Source: Jiella pacifica (GTDB lineage Bacteria > Pseudomonadota > Alphaproteobacteria > Rhizobiales > Rhizobiaceae). From it: DNA of 64,000 nt. The stretch lies in the NCBI RefSeq assembly GCF_010500815.1, contig NZ_JAAAMG010000003.1:186001-250000 (forward strand). Direction: 5' to 3'. Of the stretch, positions 61,845 to 64,000 are shown piece after piece; within the stretch, counting starts at the first letter, position 1; the number at the start of each line of letters is the position of its first letter. Position numbers and translations under genes: made by a program. The notes under the pieces are model-generated. The model searched no databases and had not been told where the DNA came from. It saw only the letters and a program-made list of their open reading frames with translations.

Positions 61845-61937
61845 TCAGCAGCAGCGCCAGTGACCGCACACGTACTCCAGTCGTCCAAAGCGGACGCGGC
61901 AGTACGGGGCAACCCAGTGGCAACACCGAGTAACCAT
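61845..61937 (-). CDS. 30-residue Cys/His-rich mini-protein
   Basis: A 31-codon frame with a near-ideal Shine-Dalgarno AAAGGAGG five bases before its ATG. The peptide has six Cys (5, 6, 13, 24, 29, 30), two His (7, 26) and two Trp (8, 27), arranged almost symmetrically: CCHW near the start and CGHWRCC at the end, joined by an Arg/aromatic centre (YCRVRFGRLEYV). This spacing could bind zinc or form disulfides. No family is recognised with certainty. It lies upstream of the restriction-modification gene on the same strand, 212 bases away. Confidence 0.45.
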   Translation of the reverse strand: MVTRCCHWVAPYCRVRFGRLEYVCGHWRCC

Positions 61938-61942
61938 GCGTG

Positions 61943-61958
61943 CCTCCTTTAAAGGAGG
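61943..61958. promoter_or_regulatory. Perfect 16-bp palindrome that contains the mini-ORF Shine-Dalgarno
   Basis: CCTCCTTTAAAGGAGG reads the same on both strands. In the leftward mRNA its second half is the ribosome site of the mini-ORF and its first half is the complementary CCTCC, so a 6-bp hairpin with a UUAA loop could mask the site. It could also be a dimeric repressor operator. Confidence 0.5.
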
Positions 61959-62233
61959 ACTCTTGAACCAATAAGAGACTTGCGCTAAAATTACGCGGAA
62001 CGGGAAGCGCAGTTTCCCTTCTCCCCGCTGACTGAGTCTCAAAATCCTCAGCGGGACCGGAATCGGCTCCCTTAGGTGCGGCAAACACCTCTGGGGGCCG
62101 TTCTATTTCCGGCGGCTCAATATTTCCGTAGCCGATTCCTTTCGTTCATTCAAGTGCGCCTGAATGGACCGTGACACCTTCCCCAGAAACTTGTAATGAA
62201 CAGCATGGATCGGAACAACGGGGGAACTTCCGA

Positions 62234-62806
62234 ATGTCGGACGCTGCTGTTGAGAATGCTCGTCGCCAGCGAGAAGAGCTCGCCCAACGTGTCAACGAAA
62301 CCCAGCAAAAACTGGACGACTGGCGACGCAGGATAGACCGAATTGACCGGTTTCTGGCGGATTGGGAGGTGTTCGCCGCAGGCTCGTCTCCAAGCGAGAT
62401 GGGAGACACTGTGGGCGCCGTGGCATCTGCGAACAATGAGCGGACGAAACAAGCGCGACGGAACTCTTCAAAGGAGGACGTCGCCAAAATGTCTCGTGCC
62501 GTCATCGAAGATGAAGGGCGCCCCGTGCCCCGGAATGAGCTTCACGATGCTCTCACCAAAGCCGGTCTTCGAGTCGAGGGAGCCGACCCGGAGGGTGTCC
62601 TGAATACGATGCTGTGGCGCACACGCGAGGAACACGGCGTCATTCATCTGCGAAATGTCGGATACTGGTTGCGCGAAAGGGAGTGGCCTGAAGCTTCATA
62701 CTATCCGGAACATGACGGTCTTTTGGGTGCTGAGGATGACGCTCCCGAGGCTTCCCACGGTTCAGATAGTTCAGAGGAGCAGACCTGTACTTCGATCAAA
62801 GAGTGA
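62234..62806 (+). CDS. Coiled-coil / winged-helix protein of the accessory region
   Basis: 190 residues from the ATG at 62234 (GGGGGAAC upstream); in-frame ATG codons up to 62171 are less likely. Residues 1-50 form an amphipathic coiled coil (ENARRQREELAQRVNETQQKL, DDWRRRIDRIDRFLADWEVF). Residues about 95-160 look like a small winged helix: RPVPRNELHDALTKAGLRVE, GVLNTMLWRTREEHGVIHLR, VGYWLRE. The tail is Glu/Ser-rich. No enzyme motif is seen, so a DNA-binding or protein-protein adaptor role is likely. Similar HTH proteins occur in phages and defence islands. Its 3' end overlaps the convergent BRO gene by 106 bases. Confidence 0.6.
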   Translation: MSDAAVENARRQREELAQRVNETQQKLDDWRRRIDRIDRFLADWEVFAAGSSPSEMGDTVGAVASANNERTKQARRNSSKEDVAKMSRAVIEDEGRPVPRNELHDALTKAGLRVEGADPEGVLNTMLWRTREEHGVIHLRNVGYWLREREWPEASYYPEHDGLLGAEDDAPEASHGSDSSEEQTCTSIKE

Positions 62807-63198
62807 AATTCATTCGGAATGAATAAGATGGCGGTCGTTTTCCGTCCGTCCTTGCGGATCGCCGGTAGGACCTCCTTCGTCACCCAATCCTGGAAGGCTT
62901 TCGCCTCCGGCTTGTCGGAGCGCATGACGAGCTTGTAGAGGCCGCTTTCGGAGATGAGGGAGTAGTGGCTGGACCTCCGACCGACCCCCTCGAACAGATC
63001 GCGGGGGTCCTCCCCTCGCCGGACGACAAATTTCTCGTCGGACCCGATGGCCTTGAGGTATCTGGCGGAACCGTCATTGCCGATCTTGAAGCCGAGAGAC
63101 CGGCAAACATCAGCCGCGACGAACCACGGTTCGCCGTCCCGGTCGATGACCCGCAGACCGTTGCCGTTGAAGTCGAAGGGGGAGAGATTGGTCTTCAT
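62701..63198 (-). CDS. BRO-N domain protein (phage antirepressor-like)
   Basis: 165 residues from the ATG at 63198, with AGGGGAAC eight bases upstream. Residues 5-115 match the BRO N-terminal DNA-binding domain: FDFNGNGLRVIDRDGEPWFVAADVCRSLGF, YSLISESGLYKLVMRSDKPEAKAFQDWVTKEVLPAIRKDG. The rest (TTAILFIPNEFHSL onward) is not a recognised antirepressor domain and runs antisense through the end of the winged-helix gene, so the C-terminus may be truncated or fused. BRO proteins are a marker of phages and prophages. Confidence 0.85.
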   Translation of the reverse strand: MKTNLSPFDFNGNGLRVIDRDGEPWFVAADVCRSLGFKIGNDGSARYLKAIGSDEKFVVRRGEDPRDLFEGVGRRSSHYSLISESGLYKLVMRSDKPEAKAFQDWVTKEVLPAIRKDGRKTTAILFIPNEFHSLIEVQVCSSELSEPWEASGASSSAPKRPSCSG

Positions 63199-63209
63199 GT
63201 AGGTTCCCC

Positions 63210-63422
63210 TTACTGGTTGACGAACGGGATCGTGCCGCCGGGCACCATGGTCGTCGGAAGCTGTCCGTTCCAACGCTCGGCGCGGATCAGCTCGACCACC
63301 TGCGGGTTGTCCCGGAGGGCCTTGCCGCGGGCGTCGATCACTGCCGCCTCGGCGTCACCCTTGAGCCGGGTTGCCTCGGCCGCAGCCTGCGCTTCGGCAC
63401 GGACGCTGTCCGCCTTCGCCTG
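63210..63422 (-). pseudogene. C-terminal remnant of an SPFH/band-7 (prohibitin-like) protein
   Basis: Seventy codons read QAKADSVRAEAQAAAEATRL, then GDAEAAVIDARGKAL and NPQVVELIRAERWNGQLPTT, and end in MVPGGTIPFVNQ and a TAA stop. That is the typical closing helix and WNG-x-LP tail of phage and bacterial SPFH proteins. Upstream of about 63425 the pattern ends abruptly in unrelated codons, and no start or SPFH domain is present. It is a truncated gene left by a deletion or insertion. It lies 12 bases upstream of the BRO start on the same strand. Confidence 0.65.
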
Positions 63423-63519
63423 CGTAAACCCACCACGTAGCGCACAGGCGAAAGTTGTGCTTGTATATCGTTCTCGGGCGACTCAAGCACAAGCTTGACA
63501 TGATGACAGCCTAAGAGCG

Positions 63520-63771
63520 ATGTCTGGAGTTGAGATGCGTTATATTTTGCATGGACCACTAGGGGTTTTGTTTCTTTTTGCTGGACCAATCACATACATA
63601 ATAGGTGTCATCGACACATGGCAAGGTAACGCGTCTGTACTCGTCAAGATATTGATAGCTTTATCGATAGACGCGTTCCTTGCAATGATTTGGCCAGTCA
63701 CATGGACGTTGTGGATGATTATGTATTTCCTTGGAAAGGATAGCCCGATTTCAACAGTGTTGGGACTTTAA
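63520..63771 (+). CDS. Small membrane protein of unknown function
   Basis: 83 residues (or 78 from the ATG at 63535). Two to three hydrophobic segments: GPLGVLFLFAGPITYIIGVI, VLVKILIALSIDAFLAMIW and TWTLWMIMYFLG. The gene and its flanks (about 63430-63780) are far more AT-rich than the rest of the window, a sign of foreign origin. It interrupts the place where the rest of the SPFH gene would be expected. No homologue is recognised. Confidence 0.55.
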   Translation: MSGVEMRYILHGPLGVLFLFAGPITYIIGVIDTWQGNASVLVKILIALSIDAFLAMIWPVTWTLWMIMYFLGKDSPISTVLGL

Positions 63772-63944
63772 GAAGTTTGCAGAGCGCTTCAAAAATACCA
63801 GAAAAATTCGAGGCGCCCCCCTCGACGACGAGAATGCAAAAGTCCCCCCCCCGGTCCCCCCTCTCGCAAGCCAGACGCGGCCTGGCGCGGATGCCGTGCC
63901 GGCTTAGAACGGCTCCTCTCACCGGCAACATCTTGGGTACTCGG

Positions 63945-64000
63945 ATGACGTACGACCGCGAAGCGATGCGACAGGCCGAAGAGGCGGCAGCCAGGCGCTT
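63945..64000 (+). CDS. Start of a possible gene cut by the window edge
   Basis: An ATG at 63945 opens a frame MTYDREAMRQAEEAAARR to the edge. It is helical and charged, but too short to identify, and no good ribosome site is seen. Confidence 0.25.
   Translation, partial: MTYDREAMRQAEEAAARR

Larger units (their letters stand above)
61633..62233. other. 600-base intergenic region containing a palindrome and a mini-ORF
   Basis: Between the restriction-modification gene and the winged-helix gene. It holds the 16-bp palindrome at 61943-61958 and, on the minus strand, the 30-codon frame at 61845-61937. Otherwise nothing was recognised; no tRNA or attachment site is evident. Confidence 0.5.

Overview
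The window is a GC-rich, gene-dense piece of an alphaproteobacterial chromosome, most likely Hyphomicrobiales (Rhizobiales). The evidence is the purM-purN / CDP-alcohol transferase / AI-2E permease / Hda / ppk / ppx block, a plant-type GshA, a bifunctional PutA next to an Lrp-type regulator, an Omp25/31-like outer membrane protein, a DUF1127 protein and BrnT/BrnA. I cannot name the genus. No rRNA, tRNA or CRISPR array was found.

Layout. 1-2.9 kb: the 3' end of an Fe/Mn superoxide dismutase, a cytochrome c', a Hint-domain protein and an I78-type inhibitor lipoprotein. 3-12.3 kb: housekeeping genes, with purN/purM on the minus strand, then a CDP-alcohol phosphatidyltransferase, AI-2E permease, hda, ppk and ppx on the plus strand, and a cupin protein. 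12.5-20.5 kb: a ClC channel with CBS domains, a PhcB-like methyltransferase, a GGDEF-EAL protein and a chemoreceptor. 21-28.5 kb: adenine deaminase, threonine ammonia-lyase, a PAS-GGDEF cyclase and gamma-glutamyltransferase. 28.5-33.4 kb: a BrnT/BrnA toxin-antitoxin pair directly behind an RND efflux pump and its adaptor. 33.5-44.9 kb: xseA, a pentapeptide-repeat protein, a LysR regulator divergent from a DUF1127 protein, a CNNM/TlyC-type membrane protein, an outer membrane protein, a DUF937-like protein, gshA, rsmE and an SDR oxidoreductase. 45-52.3 kb: amino-acid catabolism, with putA divergent from an Lrp regulator, and an XRE-cupin regulator divergent from an omega-aminotransferase plus alanine dehydrogenase. 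52.3-56.7 kb: a degraded hydantoinase-B fragment, a FecBCD-type iron/siderophore ABC transporter and a divergent methyltransferase.

56.7-64 kb is an accessory region that differs from the rest. It holds a truncated tyrosine recombinase, a full-length tyrosine recombinase interrupted by one in-frame TAG, a single-chain nuclease-methyltransferase (Type IIG/MmeI-like), a 30-residue Cys/His-rich mini-ORF whose Shine-Dalgarno lies inside a perfect palindrome, a coiled-coil/winged-helix protein, a BRO-N protein, the C-terminal remnant of an SPFH/band-7 protein, and a small AT-rich membrane protein. It looks like a decaying prophage or genomic island that still carries an intact-looking restriction-modification gene. 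It continues past the right edge.

Pathway logic visible in the sequence. Ppk and Ppx make and degrade polyphosphate from overlapping genes. The aminotransferase and Ald can form a closed alanine/pyruvate deamination cycle. PutA sends proline to glutamate. Two c-di-GMP proteins and a chemoreceptor suggest a motile or surface-switching lifestyle.
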